Shown: positions 1 through 11,185, numbered from the stretch's first letter. The stretch is DNA of 64,000 nucleotides from Crambe crambe (GCA_963924555.1 OZ004581.1:6921338-6985337); one strand, 5' to 3'. Program-made: numbers and translations. Notes: generated from the sequence alone by a model not told the origin.

Positions 1-699
1 ATTATTAAGTGGCTATCAATCAATAATAAAATATTTTGGGATTAATTATTATGTGGCTATCAATCAATAACTTAAATACATATGATGCTCAAGTATAGCA
101 AACTGTAGAACTTCGGTGTTCTGGGGAATTTGTTTCAATTTTGGGCTTGACCAATCGAATCTTGCTTCCAACACCTCTGCACTGTTGAGCCAGTTGATGG
201 TACATTGGTATCCAAAAATGTGTGTGGTTAAGGAAAGTGGGCATGGTCAGCAAAAAATTTTCCCGCGCGCAAGCACGCGGATCAGCACACATACATCAGC
301 CCCCCCACCAGAAAACATCTTCTTACGCCCCTGCATTCATGCATAATTATAGGTGTCAAAGTGCCATTGCTGTGTGTAGAACTATTCCTTATTAATCTCT
401 ACATGTTGGAAGGTATAGTGTCTGTATTGAGATTATTCAGTCACCTCATTAGAATACACATTCCATATTCAGTCCAACAAGAGTACCCATGCTATGTGTT
501 CAACAAATTCCTCTCAGAATAAAAATGTGCATTCCAATTATTATTCTGCATGCATGTATTCTGAAAATCAGACTCAATGCTAATAATAGTTTGTCATTGG
601 ACATTTTCCCAGTCCATTTCTTCATTTTGTCCTGTCCTTTAAAATTTAAAAACTTTATCTAGACATAGCTACAGTGTCTGTGTGTCACTAATCATGAGG
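1..699. other. Non-coding, no feature recognised
   Basis: AT-rich sequence with only short open frames. I see no domain, convincing splice pair, terminal repeat or RNA gene. It begins inside a short direct repeat: the 'gtggctatcaatcaataa' text occurs at about 10 and again at about 53. Confidence 0.6.
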
Positions 700-1650
700 T
701 AGATATTTTTACCCTTCTGGGTTGTGTGACTTTTGTTGAATGAATATTCAGGGTGGGAGACATAACTTCAGTCCTGCTCTAGAATCTTATGCACCAGCTG
801 TGGGGGAAGGAAACCATAATCTTGGTGTGGTATTCTGAGTGGGAATATGGTGGACTTCAGAATGGGGCTTATCAGCTGTTGGTGTGGTAGGCTGTGTGAT
901 CTATGTATGACCTGCAAGGAAATTTCATGAATTATGGTCACATGCATAATGGATTTCAGTAGGTATAGAATGAACTATGCAGCTAAGCAGGGCATTGGGG
1001 TCCCCCTCCCTCCTCTTATGACTGTGTCAATATTCTAGCCAATGTCATTGGATGCCCTCCTGTTTTTTGTTTTTTTTTTTGATTATGTGAATATGTTTTG
1101 TGATTTTGTGTATAGACCATTGGATAGTAAATTATCTAGATGGCTAGCTCTTGAGATAGTTCAGATACTTCCATCAATGGAGTCCACTTCTAGCAGGAGT
1201 CCCAGAGGGGGGTGGTGCAGTCTTGCAATGTCTGTGAAGGAGAGGTATTTCAGAATGAAAATATAGTTGGAACAGTAAAGCAAGAAATGCTGTATTATCA
1301 GGGGGGGGGGCATGAAATCCTCAAGGGGGGCATGCCCTCCCTCCCCTAAAAAAACCCTAGTAGTTATTCATGAAGGATATAAGGTTGCATTGCCAGATAC
1401 ACAGTGATAGTGTATGGTAGATATTCCATCCTTCTGGGTAGTCCTGTTGTAGCATAAGTTTCTTAGCATATCATGTATGTGAACTAGCTGCCTTATGAGG
1501 TTGTGGGGAGATAGCTATCATAGAAGGAAACTAGTATCTTGGTGTGGTACTCCAAGTGTGAATATGCATGGTCAGACTTCAGAATGGGGCTTATCAGTTT
1601 GCATCTACCTTGATTTATGTGAAGGTCGCAAATTTCAGTAGGTGTAGGAA
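700..1650. repeat. Imperfect direct repeat pair (about 700-960 and 1405-1650)
   Basis: Two blocks share an ordered series of phrases: 'gtagatattt/ttcc..cccttctggg', 'cttggtgtggta', 'gacttcagaatggggcttatcag' and 'atttcagtaggt'. They are therefore diverged direct copies about 700 bp apart. The sequence between them includes two G-runs near 1,300-1,330. No coding potential is evident. The second copy ends where the hairpin-ended element at 1,652 begins. Confidence 0.6.
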
Positions 1651-1651
1651 T

Positions 1652-2330
1652 CAGAGAGTGCGGTAGCACTCTCTAAGTAGGGATGGCAGGTCAAAGGTCA
1701 TTAAGACTGTATAAACTAAAAACTCTTCTTTCTCTTCTACCCTTACTCTACAGATTCTCACAAGTCATGGCCCTATCCCTACATCTACACAGAAGATAGG
1801 ACAATGTATAATAATCTAAAATTCATTCTATAACATTAACAAAAAATGATTTCAAAAATTGACTTTTGTTCTAGTTTTCAACATAATAATAATAATAATA
1901 ATAATCAGATCAGCGTACTGACTAACTGGCTATAGTCATCAGAATTCTGTTCGGGCCATCTGTTAGAGCGGCACCTAGAGGCTGATCTTTTGCTATTAGT
2001 TTTCACTACAGTTCCATTTCACAATTCAGTCATTATGGAACACTAGCTAATCTTTCTTCGCCATTTTAAGGGTGGGGCTACGTAGGTGCGTGCTAGCTAG
2101 AGCTGTTCAGCTTTGATATCTATACTTTAGCTAGCTATTTCTTGTGTTTCAGTCATTCAGCTCTGTGCAGTTTGCTCACTTCACCATGCCAGTGCCTCCA
2201 ACCTGTCAGTATGAACTTTCATAGGCTTTAAATCTGAAGGACAGTCCTTAATTTTTAGACTTTGTCCTTCGTCCTTCAATGGCTTGCTACTGCCGTATTG
2301 TTCCTATTGTTTGTCCTTAAAGTTGTCTAG
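1652..2330 (+). mobile_element. Hairpin-ended element, family R1, copy 1
   Basis: It starts with a perfect hairpin at 1653-1674 (AGAGAGTGC / GCACTCTCT arms), followed by AGTAGGGATGG. A pyrimidine-rich stretch, an (AAT)n run at about 1887-1906 and a conserved block from about 1907 to 2000 ('ggccatctgttagagcggcacctagaggctgatc') follow. The same order recurs at 22.3-24.4 kb and 35.3-36.0 kb, and on the minus strand at 42.6-43.3 kb. No protein is encoded, so it is non-autonomous. The right end is unclear; similarity to the 24 kb copy continues to about 2,200. Confidence 0.65.
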
Positions 2331-2862
2331 ATATGAAAACTCAAAACTGTAAGCTTGAAGTTGTAGTTACAGCACATTATAATTATTATGGCCAATATGC
2401 AATTCAGGCTCTGCTTGGCATGTGCAAGGTCAGCTGCTCTATTTTATTTATAGCTGTGAGGTCAGTGTTGTGCATGCACTGCCAGAGCCGGAGCAAGCTC
2501 ATTCATTTGTACTGGTACGGCCATGCATCTGGGGGAAGCCCTCCAGTAAAAAATTTAATTGATTCGATTTCTATCTGGTATGATCTAGGCAATGCCGCAT
2601 ACTAACATATAAGTCATTGTTATTATTCAAATTGCATACACACATGCTGAATGGTGGTACGACCATGGCCATACCAGCCGTAGCAGTGCCTCTGGCCATG
2701 ACTGCTTGCAAATTGACATGTATAAAATTATAACACAATTTATTCCATTAATATGGGTGTGGTTGGGGCGTGGTTATATTAAAGGGTAGGTTGAATGAAA
2801 AAAATATATTTTTTTAATATCACCAAAACCCTTTCAAGGTAGTCTATAAACTAAATATATTA
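2331..2862. other. Non-coding, no feature recognised
   Basis: AT-rich sequence. A 90-codon open frame at 2333-2605 has no recognisable motif or exon signals and I do not call it a gene. Confidence 0.5.
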
Positions 2863-3007
2863 CAATTTTAATTCACACTACAGCATAACACCCACAAAAA
2901 ATCATTCTTTTCAGCTAGAAATCGACAATAGATATTTACTTCCTGTTGTGGGCGGGGCTTAACGATGACGCAGACGTAGGGATTCATTTGGCCACATGCT
3001 ATAAATT

Positions 3008-3490
3008 ATGGCAACAGATGGTGGTCTAGGTGACCATAGTTCTGGAGAAAGCACTTTAGACTCAAGCTCTTCACTAGGAAGTAGTTCAGGTGACAGCTCT
3101 CTAGCACTTTCATATGCATCTTCTGAGTTTGAAGGTGCTGATGAGCCAGAAGGAGTGCATCCATTTCTCTATGAGCCTGTTACCAGTAGTGATAGGAGTG
3201 ATTCAAGTGATGGTGACTCACCTAGACTTCTCAATACAGATTGGTAAGTAAACAACAGTTCAAGTGTATTGAATAGTTAGATTTTTTTTTTTGTTTCTCA
3301 ATGTTGAAGGTGCACTTGTGGTCACTGTATGATAATACCTACAGCTATAGAATGTCTCTGCTGTAGTGAAATTACAGAAATGATGAATAAAAGATCAACA
3401 GAAGAAGTAGGGTGTATTACTCTTCACCCGGGGTTTCAAAGTGTTTGCTTGAATAGCTCCTTCAATAGCATTTTCACCATACTGCTATAA
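3008..3490 (+). pseudogene. P2X7 intracellular (ballast)-domain gene fragment, plus-strand arm
   Basis: Exon 1 (3008-3243) starts with an ATG just after 'ctataaatt' and encodes about 78 residues rich in Ser, Gly and Asp, ending in the family-typical HPFLYEP...NTDW. A GTAAGT donor at 3244 and an AG at 3309 remove 66 nt and complete the Trp codon. Exon 2 (3310-3490) then reads CTCGHC, PTAIECLCC and HPGFQSVCLN, the zinc-binding cysteine and histidine positions of the P2X7 C-terminal ballast domain. Past residue 'CLN' the frame enters the palindrome loop and stops at 3488-3490, so the domain is truncated. No ATP-gated channel portion is present. Such domains occur as stand-alone invertebrate proteins; the role here is unknown. 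The plus arm seems to be the incomplete inverted copy, because the loop sequence continues the minus-strand reading. Confidence 0.7.
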
Positions 3491-3931
3491 TATGCGGTTT
3501 GGAGAACCCATGTATTCAAGCAAACACTTTGAAACCCCGGGTGAAGAGTAATACACCCTACTTCTTCTGTTGATCTTTTATTCATCATTTCTGTAATTTC
3601 ACTACAGCAGAGACATTCTATAGCTGTAGGCATTATCAAGTGCACCTTCAACATCGAGAAAAAAAATCAATACACTTGAACTGTTGTTTACTTACCAATC
3701 TGTATTGAGAAGTCTAGGTGAGTCACCATCACTTGAATCACTCCTATCACTACTGGTAACAGGCTCATAGAGAAATGGATGCACTCCTTCTGGCTCATCA
3801 GCACCTTCAAACTCAGAAGATGCATATGAAAGTGCTAGAGAGCTGTCACCTGAACTACTTCCTAGTGAAGAGCTTGAGTCTAAAGTGCTTTCTCCAGAAC
3901 TATGGTCACCTAGACCACCATCTGTTGCCAT
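3436..3931 (-). pseudogene. P2X7 ballast-domain gene fragment, minus-strand arm, with 13-nt deletion
   Basis: This is the reverse-complement twin of the plus-strand copy. Exon 1 (3931 down to about 3696) encodes an identical protein segment, followed by the same GTAAGT donor. Exon 2 carries a 13-nt deletion near 3637, just after the GTGCACTT that follows the acceptor; this removes the Cys-Gly-His-Cys stretch and puts a TGA directly in frame. Downstream of the break the PTAIECLCC and HPGFQSVCLN text is still open and continues with TWVLQTAYY to about 3436, the normal continuation of this domain. The copy is therefore longer at its 3' end but broken at its 5' end. Confidence 0.7.
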
Positions 3932-5199
3932 AATTTATAGCATGTGGCCAAATCATAGATATAAGAGGTTTACGGGATTGGAAACGGATCACGTGCTCTC
4001 GTTAGCAACTAACAACCGAGGCGCGTTGACAGCTGAATGACATAGCACTTTTGTCAAAGTTGCTGTTCTGACAAGATCCATGAGGTAAGACTTATGCCAA
4101 TGATACTATAATACACTAGGGCATAGATTTACTGTATGAAATAAATTTTAGCTCAGATTTTCAAGTTTAATCCTACAAATACTACTGTAGTGGTTAATGG
4201 GACTATAATCCCTCTCACGCTTGATAGAATCAATTGCTGTTGCCCATTTTCTGATCAAAAGGCATGTAAACTTTAGCTACATGGAATAGTAATGTTAGTT
4301 TTTGTATTAGCTGACATATATTGTCTCTAGCATTTGCAAGTGGTGTTAAAACTGTAATCCCTCTCCCAAGAAATAGATTAACAATATTGCAACTGTATTA
4401 GTTATTTCAGGGAAAGGATAGAACAGTAAATGGAATTGGTGCATTCATTTTCTATACAATAGTCATCCTATGGAGATGGCAAGCTTACTATATTTCCCCC
4501 CTAATCTCCATAGGGTCCACAGGACAGCTGACTGAGCCGAATTCTTGAGGTGGATGGTGTCAAAATCCAACAGCCAAAAGCTGGAAGTATTGCAATAATG
4601 CTGATGAGGGAGAACTGAGCAGAAACTGGCGGATAACTTTGGGGCAAAATTATCTAGCTATAATAATGATGAATTTATGTCTAATTTTAATACCAAAAGT
4701 CATTCTGGCCTTTCTTTCAAATCAATCACATAAAATTAATGTATAATGAGCAATGATAGGTACTCATAGTTATAATTACAAGGAAAAAAGTTATGAATAA
4801 TTAATAACTTCCTTCCTCAGACTCTCCAACTTCAACTCTTTGACTCTTCACTTCTTCAATACCTTCCCCTTAGCTTACTTGTACTATTCTGTGAGCTGTA
4901 GGGGCAGAACATCACTTTAACTGCCTTGAAAGGAGTGAATATTGATCTCCTTTCACGGCCATTAATATAATTAATGCTGCATGCGCGTGCGCATCTGTCA
5001 ACGCGCCTCGGTTGTGCAGTTCATTGGGCGTTTCCAATCCCGTAAAACCTCTTATATCTATGGCCAAATGAATCCCTACGTCTGCGTCATCGTTAAGCCC
5101 CGCCCACAACAGGAAGTAAATATCTAATGTCGATTTCTAGCTGAAAAGAATGATTTTTTGTGGGTGTTATGCTGTAGTGTGAATTAAAATTGCTGTTGT

Positions 5200-6090
5200 A
5201 AAATTTGATATTGCCAATTTCTTTAATTGTTGATCATCAGCACTACGTACCTACATAAGAGGAAGATAATAAATAGGTTATGTTATGAATTTATTGCGAA
5301 AATGCAGTGCCACCACCTGCCCCCCACCCCCAACAGGGACCGATAATACTGTATTACATACTCAAATTAATGTAACATTCTTACTTAAATTTCTGCAATC
5401 CAGTGCCACCCACCTCTCGCCCAAGTATCCCAACTGGTAATACTGATACACATCACAAAATTAATATAATATTCTTATTGCAAAAATTCAGTGCCACCAC
5501 CTGCCCCCCTCCCCCAACTTGGACCGGTAATACTGTATTACATATTCAAATTATTAAATGTAACATTCTTACTTAAATTTCTGAAGAGCACATAACAAAC
5601 CCTCCCCCTTCCACTGGTAATGCAGGTATCTGCACACATCACCAAATGTAACACTGTTATTCTACTCAATCCAGTGCCTTTGCCATATCCCTTCCCCCCC
5701 TACCGAGGGGGTAGGAGGGGAGGAGGAGGCATGCCCTTCCCTCGTGACTATGAAATACCTATATGATACTAACTATTTCATCACCTTATGAAATTGCAGA
5801 ATTGAATTATTGGCGTGGATCGTGTAAGTCAAAATAATTATTACAATCACTTATTCCACCTACATAGCTCAGCTACTTCTCTTTTCCAGTGCACTTCCAC
5901 TACCATACTTAGAAAGTGGATGCAGGTAAGTCAAACAGCAACATTACAAAAACTCATTAATGTTTCATCTCAATTATCCCATGAAACAGAAAAACATCTC
6001 AAGGCTCCAGGCAAGTGTAAACCTGGCATTTCAGTATTTCAGTTCATTATACCAATTGCTTTATATATTTGCAGAACTGACTGATTAAAT
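5200..6090 (+). other. Candidate mini-exon gene 1 (proline-rich), partial
   Basis: Spaced units of about 90-180 bp each contain an acceptor-like 'cag', a short proline-rich segment starting TGCCACC, and a GTAATAC donor-like sequence. Candidate exons are 5308-5342, 5404-5436 (exactly 33 nt), 5492-5526 and 5675-5710. Downstream, 'cttttccag' (about 5890), a GTAAGT at about 5926 and a further cag/GC-donor exon ('ctccag|gcaagtg', about 6010) align with the tail of the array gene at 10.05-10.23 kb. I infer a diverged paralogue of that locus. Frames and lengths are not all consistent, so it may be decayed. No known domain. Confidence 0.4.
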
Positions 6091-6570
6091 TTATTATTGC
6101 AATAAACATCGCGATATTACCTCATAAAAGGGGCGGGGCCACTAAAAATTAGCATTTCTCCTCATGATACATCTGCACAGGGGTGTGGCCATTTGATGGC
6201 ATCCACTATAATTACAATCACTACACCAAATATGCACAGCCACTGCATAAACTCATCCCCCATACTCTCCTCCCTCAAGCAAGACATACGTACCATCTCA
6301 ATAATTATTTCAGTGATCACATACGTAATAATTAGCTAATGCTGTTGCACTTTAAAATGTTCACTCCTTTCAGTACTCCATTACACTGCAGATGATCATC
6401 CTTCAAGGTGCAGAATGAAATACTACAAATTTGATCATTAAATCAATAGCTATTTGGTTCAAGGGAGCATTATACCTTCAATTTTCATAATCACAAAGAA
6501 AAAGAATGGAAACAAGTGAATGCAAAAAATTTCTTAGAAATAAAAATATGAAGTAAGGATGGCCCCAAAT
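6091..6570 (+). repeat. Dispersed repeat R3 (three copies)
   Basis: The block from 'cgcgatattacctcataaaagggg' to 'gcaaaaaatttctt' recurs at about 24,730-25,150 and, in part, at 35,985-36,370. Shared phrases include 'gtggccatttgatggcatccacta' and 'ctccattacactgcagatgatcatcc'. In the other two copies it leads straight into a 440-bp palindrome; here the palindrome is missing and the box reads GAAGTAAGGATGG. It is non-coding. Confidence 0.6.
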
Positions 6571-7410
6571 TTACAATCAAACCAGCTTTAGTATCTGGTA
6601 AATATACCCACTTCAGCATACAAGATTGTAATGCAGCTAGCTCAAATCAAGCATGTCACACTTTTTCATACAAATGGAAACATTACATTTCATGTAGCCA
6701 ATCATCACCTAATCATGCACCAGTACAAATCACAATTCCACTCAAACTAGCTATGTATCATTATGACATATACCATAACAAAAATCTCAAATCACATCAG
6801 TCACCTAGCTGTAATAATCATTATCCATGCTTATCTGCACAAATTCACAACAATACCACCAATCCCTGAACACTACTCTTTCTCACAACATGCATCTATA
6901 GCTAATTCTTTCTGTCTTTTCCTTGCTGCTTAATCCCTTAAAAATCAATTACTCAATCATTACTTTTGTGTATGGCACAATTCAGTCTGGATGAGCTCAA
7001 ATAAGTGCTTTCTATATCTAGTGTGTGGTCTCCAATGTAGTGCAGTATAAGAGGTCACAACATCCTCATATAATTATTCACCACTTACATTGATGAACTA
7101 GATGGCTATGTACCAACAGCTCTCGCAGGTATACTGATGTACTCATCCATTCCAGCCATGCAATCCCTTCCAAAAAATAACAATAATATACACTTCAACT
7201 AATCTGCTAAATTCTGCATAACACAACTTACACATCTAGAACCCTTGCATCCACACTTAGCTTTCATAAAATATCCCTCTCTGTCATCTTAAAGGATAAA
7301 GGTATCCCCACTTCATAACCACCACATGCACCCTCTCTCACCAAACATGCTCCAGAATTCACTCATCATATCACATACATGCTCATAATTCATCTTCATC
7401 AGCTCACATA
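6571..7410. other. Non-coding, no feature recognised
   Basis: AT-rich sequence without a supported gene. Several donor-like GTAAG and acceptor-like strings occur, but no open segment between them is long enough to judge. Confidence 0.5.
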
Positions 7411-7582
7411 CACTGTTAAAAATGGTGTGTTCATTTGCATTTTAAATTTAACACACTTGGTGTGTAATGCTAAACATCAAAGGTTGCCATAGTAATACAT
7501 CAAAGGTTGTCATGGCAACAGCTGTATTACACACTAGTGTGTGAAATTTAAAGTGCAATAGAACACGCCATTTTTAACAGTG
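7411..7582. mobile_element. Short palindromic MITE, TA-flanked (Tc1/mariner-like)
   Basis: Starts CACTGTTAAAAATGG and ends CCATTTTTAACAGTG, flanked on both sides by TA (7409-7410 and 7583-7584). Internally TTTAAATTTAACACAC and the CAAAGGTTG(C/T)CAT repeats are also inverted. At 172 bp it is a hairpin MITE. TA duplication suggests mobilisation by a Tc1/mariner enzyme. Related, end-degraded copies lie at 28,383-28,522 and 58,738-58,877. Confidence 0.75.
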
Positions 7583-8109
7583 TATCCACACACTCATACC
7601 TACAGATTCATGACACCAATTGCACAACAATCAGGTATTTGGTATCTAGCCTGTTACCTACTTCAGTGCACATGAGTGTGTTCATTGATTTACATACATA
7701 ATTATATTGATAGCTAGCTGAAAATCAAGCATGTCTCCAGTCTATATCACATGTCATACTTTTTACTTACCCATTACAATCCTAACTTGCTTCGATATAC
7801 AGGACCACAACAATTCACCAACTGACGTGACGCAATCCCTCAAGCTCATTCACGCGCGCATGCGCACCAAGGTCCAAAGGTTTTCTTTCACTCTCTCTAA
7901 CTCAGCCCATCATAGCACTGATATAAAAACAATATTTCCTCAGTCCTCCCACCGCTGTACTTGAATTCAAACAGTAAGTCACGTATTACTTTACCAGCAT
8001 ACTGCCATCCCTTGCTAAACCCCTGCAGGAATAGCAAATTCATCACTGCAAAGTGGTAAGTCATGTAAGTCAAGTCTACCCAAAATTAGCTATGTATCAT
8101 AACTGCATG

Positions 8110-8110
<1 letters not shown>

Positions 8111-8206
<96 letters not shown>
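8111..8206. repeat. (CA)n microsatellite, 96 bp
   Basis: An uninterrupted CA dinucleotide run directly after 'catgc'. It lies in the presumed upstream or intronic part of the proline-rich mini-exon locus. Confidence 0.95.
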
Positions 8207-8208
<2 letters not shown>

Positions 8209-8879
8209 TTCTCATAATTTCTTTACCTTCAGCCTTGATCCTTAAACATTACGCTATTATATAAAGTTATCATATGACCACTATTGATTTACACCTCATT
8301 TCATATTGCACTTGATGCTGCTGCACCCTAACCTACAATTTGTCACAGCCCAGTGCTGCTACATCTAGTTTTCCCTATAATACATAACCATGTCATTTCA
8401 ATTCATCATGCCTATTATATCATTCATATGTATAAGCAATACTATAATTGATCAAGTAGCAAATCATTCAGAAATGTAAGTTGCCTGAATGCTTCACTTC
8501 TTACATGCATGATATATCTCTCCTCCCAAACACCCACCACTACCCCTCAATCAGTACAAATCCTGACAACTGTAAGTTCTAAAATTAACTTTTCTATTTC
8601 TGCATATCATAATACTTTATGAGCACTATAAAATGAATAATCATTTGCACACATCCACTTCATCAATTGCAACTGCAATACCTACAGATATAATGTAAGT
8701 TATAAAATAGCTAGCTAATTATCCACAACTCCATACTCTTTCATTCCTTTCAGTTTCAGTCAGACAATGTCCAGTAAGTTTATACCATTACTAACTTGTC
8801 CAATATGTAATCACTACCACTCGCATCACACCATGATCATACTGTAAGCTACTATACACTCCTTTTACCTACCTTTTTC

Positions 8880-10240
8880 ATGCAGCACCAACCTCTCCAA
8901 TTCCACCCTCTCCTCCTCCCACCCCAACATGCCACCTCTCCAACCCCCCCTCTCCTGCACCTCAAACTGCACGCCCCCTCCCAGAAGGTAAGCAACTATA
9001 GATAGATAACACATTTCATTACTCTTACAATTACATCATCCAGTGCCACCTCCAGCTGCACTCCCCCTCCCAGAAAGTAAGGAACTAGCTATACATAGAT
9101 AACATATTTGATTACTCTTATATCCAGCTGTGCACCCCCTCCCAGAAGGTAAGGAACTATAGATAACACATTTTCATTCATTACTCTTACAATTACATCA
9201 TCCAGTGCCACCTCCAGCTGCACTCCCCCTCCCAGAAGGTAAGGAACTATAGATAACGCATTTCCATTCATTACTCTTACAATTACATCATCCAGTGCCA
9301 CCTCCAGCCATGCGCCCCCTCCCAAAAGGTAAGCAACTATGGAAATTTCTCCACTCTCACAATTACATCATCCAGTGCCACCTCCAGCTGTGCGCCCCAT
9401 CCCAGAAGGTGAGCAACTACATGTATGTAGAATTATCACATTCACTGCTCTTACAATTACATCATCCAGTGCCACCTCCAGCCACGCGCCCCCTCCCAGA
9501 AGGTAAGCAACTATGGAAATTTCTCCACTCTCACAATTACATCATCCAGTCCCACCTCCAGCTGTGCGCCCCATCCCAGAAGGTGAGCAACTACATGTAT
9601 GTAGAATTATCACATTCACTGCTCTTACAATTACATCATCCACTACCACCTCCAGCCGCCCACACGCCCCCTCCCAGAAGGTAAGCACTATAGATAGCAC
9701 ATTTCATGATCTTACAATTACATCATCCAGTGCCACCTCCAGCTGCGCGTCCCCTCCCAGAAGGTAAGGAAGATAACACATTTCATGATCTTACAATTAC
9801 ATCATCCAGTGCCATCTCCAGTTTCCCACCCTCACCCAGAAGGTGCATGGAGGGGTAGGGCCAGGGCCAGGCAAAGGAGGAGGGGACGTCAACGGTTCTG
9901 CCCATTCCCATGTGAGTACATACTTAACCATTTTCCACCAACACATAACATGCATCACCATAATCTATAATTCCAGACCCAAACATGTATAATGGAAATC
10001 GTAAGTAATATAAAACAGTACAAAATCACTTAGCTATAGCTACTTCTCTTTTCCAGTACACTTTCATTACCATGGGAGGTAAAAAAAAGTAAGTCATGCA
10101 CTCTAACACTATAAAACATTTCATTTGCATCTCAATACTTGCAGAAATCCTCAACAAGAACTCAAGGCAAGCATAAAGCTGCTATAGCTAGGCTTCATTT
10201 AACCCTATTGCTTTATACTTGCAGAACTCAAAATTAATCA
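8880..10240 (+). CDS. Candidate mini-exon gene 2: proline-rich repeat protein (partial model)
   Basis: An exon at about 8886-8987 encodes a proline/serine/threonine-rich stretch ending LPE and is followed by GTAAGC. Next comes a tandem series of repeat units, each with 'ttacaattacatcatccag', a 33-nt proline-rich exon and GTAAG or GTGAG. Exons: 9044-9076, 9128-9148 (21 nt), 9206-9238, 9296-9328, 9376-9408, 9470-9502, 9550-9582, a damaged unit at about 9644-9680, 9731-9763, then a longer one at 9810-9911 that runs on into an Arg-rich tail. All regular units start and end in phase 1, so any subset can be joined in frame, each adding about 11 residues of the type VPPPA..PLPE. Small downstream exons are likely at 9977-10000, about 10057-10078 and 10145-10166 (the last with a GC donor). 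The 5' end is not resolved. It resembles elastic, collagen-like or other low-complexity structural proteins only in its composition; function unknown. Confidence 0.45.
9001..9840 (+). repeat. Tandem repeat of about 80-100 bp carrying mini-exons
   Basis: About ten units, each with an intron part ('aactat..agataacacatttca..actcttacaattacatcatccag') and a proline-rich segment. Two higher-order units of about 175 bp are visible: 9330-9504 and 9504-9680 contain almost identical 'tggaaatttctccactctcac' and 'catgtatgtagaattatcacattcactgctc' spacers. One unit (9644) has CAC instead of CAG at the acceptor and a 37-nt instead of 33-nt segment. Confidence 0.85.
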
Positions 10241-11185
10241 TTCATAATAACTTAGATATATATCTCGCGATCATCACATACTCGAATAGCAGATCTCTAT
10301 ACTAAGCTGCACATAATCCTGCTATCAAAGCTACCAGCATCATAACATGTATGCACAGGAGGTAGCACACATGCCACAAATTACTACTCTTATTTGCTCC
10401 TCTACGATAATGCTTTTCACTCCTCAGTACTGTATCCACAACAGATAGCTACTCATCCTTCATGTCAGTCATACTCTCCTCCCTCAAGACAACAAAATAT
10501 TCTTCAGTCCTATGCTTGTGTTAGGTTGTCTGCCAGGCGTGCAGCCAATCCCAACCGAGTCCCTGCCCCGATAGCCCAAACGCCACGCAAAGAACTTGAA
10601 TAAAGTTATACAGCAATCAAGGCAAGAACTGACACGCACAAAAAATGAACTCTGTTTTTATATTAATCATGAGTGGGTGTGGTTAATTAATCTCTGTGGT
10701 CCTTGTGTGGCCTGGGCGTCGGTCAGCTGGGGCAGTGGCCTGCCTAACAGCTTGCAAACAATACCGATTGCAAATTAACCCTCAGCAGGCATGCACGAGA
10801 GGGTACTCTCAATACAAAAACTGCCCAATCACTCCTTATTGCACATGCCCACACATATTAATTGAAAAAAGAAAACACCAATAATTATGAAATTTGGGTA
10901 TTAGCTAAGTGCAGCCATTCATTTCTTCAGGTTCTTCTTCACGATTGCACCTTCTCGTTCTCTGCCAAGTGAAGATATTGAAGCCTCTTCATCAGTCAAT
11001 CATCCCTGACGAAGATAACAAATTAATCATTGAGCTTTTCTTAGCATATATTTGGAAATAACTACTTCTTATGAATATGAATAATACACAAGTATTGCTA
11101 TATAATCTTCCATATCCAGTGCTATGTACTTACCAAAGAGGAACATTTCAATTTATATAGCTAATTACAAAGAAAAAGAATGGAA
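10241..11185. other. Non-coding, no gene recognised
   Basis: Contains text resembling the R3 repeat ('catactctcctccctcaagac' near 10,475) and, at about 11,165, 'acaaagaaaaagaatggaaacaag', the outer flank of the foldback element. Open frames at 10,394-10,884 have no recognised motif. Confidence 0.5.

Larger units (their letters stand above)
2986..3953. repeat. Nearly perfect 1 kb palindrome inserted in a TIR arm
   Basis: Left arm about 2986-3455 and right arm about 3513-3953 are reverse complements around a 57-bp loop. The outer edges read ATTTGGCCACATGC and GCATGTGGCCAAAT. Differences are few: a shorter T-run and a 13-nt deletion in the right arm. Each arm contains the same two-exon P2X7-ballast gene, so the insertion is an inverted duplication of a gene start. 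Confidence 0.8.
2863..5192. mobile_element. Large terminal-inverted-repeat element with a nested palindrome
   Basis: Left arm 2863-2994 (starts CAATTTTAATTCACACTACA) reappears as its reverse complement at 5063-5192. The inverted repeat continues inward: 3954-4040 pairs with 4998-5062 ('atagatataagaggttt..gggattggaaacg' and 'caaccgaggcgcgttgacag'). The arms are thus about 200 bp or more, and the left arm is interrupted by the palindrome at about 2986-3953. The right arm keeps the uninterrupted text 'ctatggccaaatgaatccc', which serves as the empty site. The inner 4041-4997 shows no transposase, so the element looks non-autonomous. No target duplication is clear; superfamily unknown. Confidence 0.7.

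Noticed and set aside
3008..3931. P2X receptor gene
   Set aside because: Only the intracellular ballast domain is present; there are no channel transmembrane segments or ATP-binding ectodomain.
9295..9767. Proline-rich single-exon proteins (129 and 84 codons)
   Set aside because: They read straight through the intron-like parts; conserved splice sites favour separate mini-exons.
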